Shown here piece by piece: positions 6,282 through 6,622 of a stretch of 6,622 nucleotides of DNA. A program made the translations under genes and the position numbers. The DNA is from Anaerolineales bacterium (GTDB lineage: Bacteria > Chloroflexota > Anaerolineae > Anaerolineales > E44-bin32). The notes under the pieces were generated by a model that saw only the letters and a program-made list of their open reading frames with translations, ran no database searches and was not told the origin of the DNA. Numbering within the stretch: the stretch's first letter is position 1; every line of letters starts with the position of its first letter. The stretch covers positions 1 through 6,622 of the forward strand of contig JAGLGG010000126.1 in NCBI GenBank assembly GCA_023144145.1, given 5' to 3'.

Positions 6282-6337
6282 TTAAATAAAAGTAAAGGGC
6301 AGACGGGTAAATTCTGCTTACCCCAAAACCTGCCCTT
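6281..6337 (-). terminator. Intrinsic terminator with nested stems
   Basis: On the minus strand an outer perfect 8-base stem (AAGGGCAG at 6337-6330; CTGCCCTT at 6302-6295) encloses an inner stem GGGTAA/TTACCC (6323-6318 and 6310-6305) with a 7-base loop. A T-rich run (6294-6280) follows directly. It lies 47 bases past the stop of the partial upstream gene and so ends that transcription unit, separating it from the lipoprotein gene. Confidence 0.75.
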
Positions 6338-6383
6338 CGTGGATTATGCGCCAATATTCGTTAAGGCACCTTCAAGATAAGAA

Positions 6384-6622
6384 TTACCGTGGAGGTCCTT
6401 CAATTCTTGGCAGCAGCCAGAACGCCCAGTCCTGATTAGAAGGCCCATTTGCAATAACAACGAGCGAAAATTCAACAGATTTCCCCGCAAGACCTTTATC
6501 AGCCAAATCTATGTTGATCTTACGGATTGTGCCGTCGTAAATTTCCTCCCATACTCCTAATAACTTTAGTGATCCACCATCTGCATGATAGGTGACTTGA
6601 AATTTCACTTCGCAAGCTGATC
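6384..6622 (-). CDS. C-terminal end of a beta-rich, probably surface, protein
   Basis: The last 78 residues of a protein whose start lies beyond the window are visible; the frame is open to base 6622, so GTG 6608 need not be the start. The sequence has the order CEVKFQVTYHADGGSLKLLG, WEEIYDG, INIDLADKGLAGKSVEFSLV, then NQDWAFWLLPRI. That is an alternating beta pattern ending in a D-x-A-x-W strand, as in jelly-roll binding modules such as NPCBM-like domains. I recall similar C-termini on Chloroflexota proteins carrying NBR1-type Ig domains, which would fit the lipoprotein downstream. The module's identity and carbohydrate binding are inference. A strong terminator follows 47 bases after the TAA stop. 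Confidence 0.7.
   Translation of the reverse strand, partial: SACEVKFQVTYHADGGSLKLLGVWEEIYDGTIRKINIDLADKGLAGKSVEFSLVVIANGPSNQDWAFWLLPRIEGPPR

Noticed and set aside
1..6622. CRISPR array, tRNA, rRNA, attachment site or replication origin
   Set aside because: Reading both strands showed no regularly spaced repeats, cloverleaf-like sequence, rRNA segment or DnaA-box cluster.

Overview
The window looks like ordinary chromosomal DNA of a free-living bacterium. All supported genes lie on the minus strand. The best guess for the organism is a member of the Chloroflexota, class Anaerolineae or close to it. This rests on family recognition from memory, not on a search. The clues are a lipoprotein with an NBR1-type Ig-like domain, a partial second surface-type protein, a protein combining receiver, roadblock-like and IS200-like domains, and a TPR protein beginning with an 'NSAAWDLEWDRAIEFY' type N-terminus.

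In the direction of transcription (high to low coordinates) the layout is as follows. (1) At 6622-6384 is the C-terminal end of a beta-rich, probably secreted or surface protein. It is followed by a clear nested-stem intrinsic terminator at 6337-6281. (2) A gap of about 340 bases (6383-6045) holds that terminator, some short repeats and an unannotated open frame of doubtful status. (3) At 5936-4893 is a lipoprotein with a lipobox, an NBR1-type Ig domain, a Thr/Pro-rich linker and an unnamed C-terminal beta module. (4) At 4827-3286, 65 bases downstream, is a 513-residue protein with an N-terminal response-regulator receiver, a probable roadblock/LC7-like middle domain and a Pro-rich linker. It ends in a domain that reads as an IS200-type (Y1) transposase with both HUH histidines and the catalytic tyrosine replaced. 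(5) At 3150-364 is a full-length DNA polymerase I with all three activities apparently intact. (6) At 185-1 is the start of a TPR protein that runs off the window.

The lipoprotein and the receiver protein could be co-transcribed. polA and the TPR gene each have their own plausible promoter, so this is probably a series of short units on one strand and not one long operon. The main item of interest is the receiver/roadblock-like/dead-transposase fusion, which looks like a transposase domain recruited as a non-catalytic module in a signalling protein. I saw no CRISPR array, no tRNA or rRNA, and no insertion-sequence ends.
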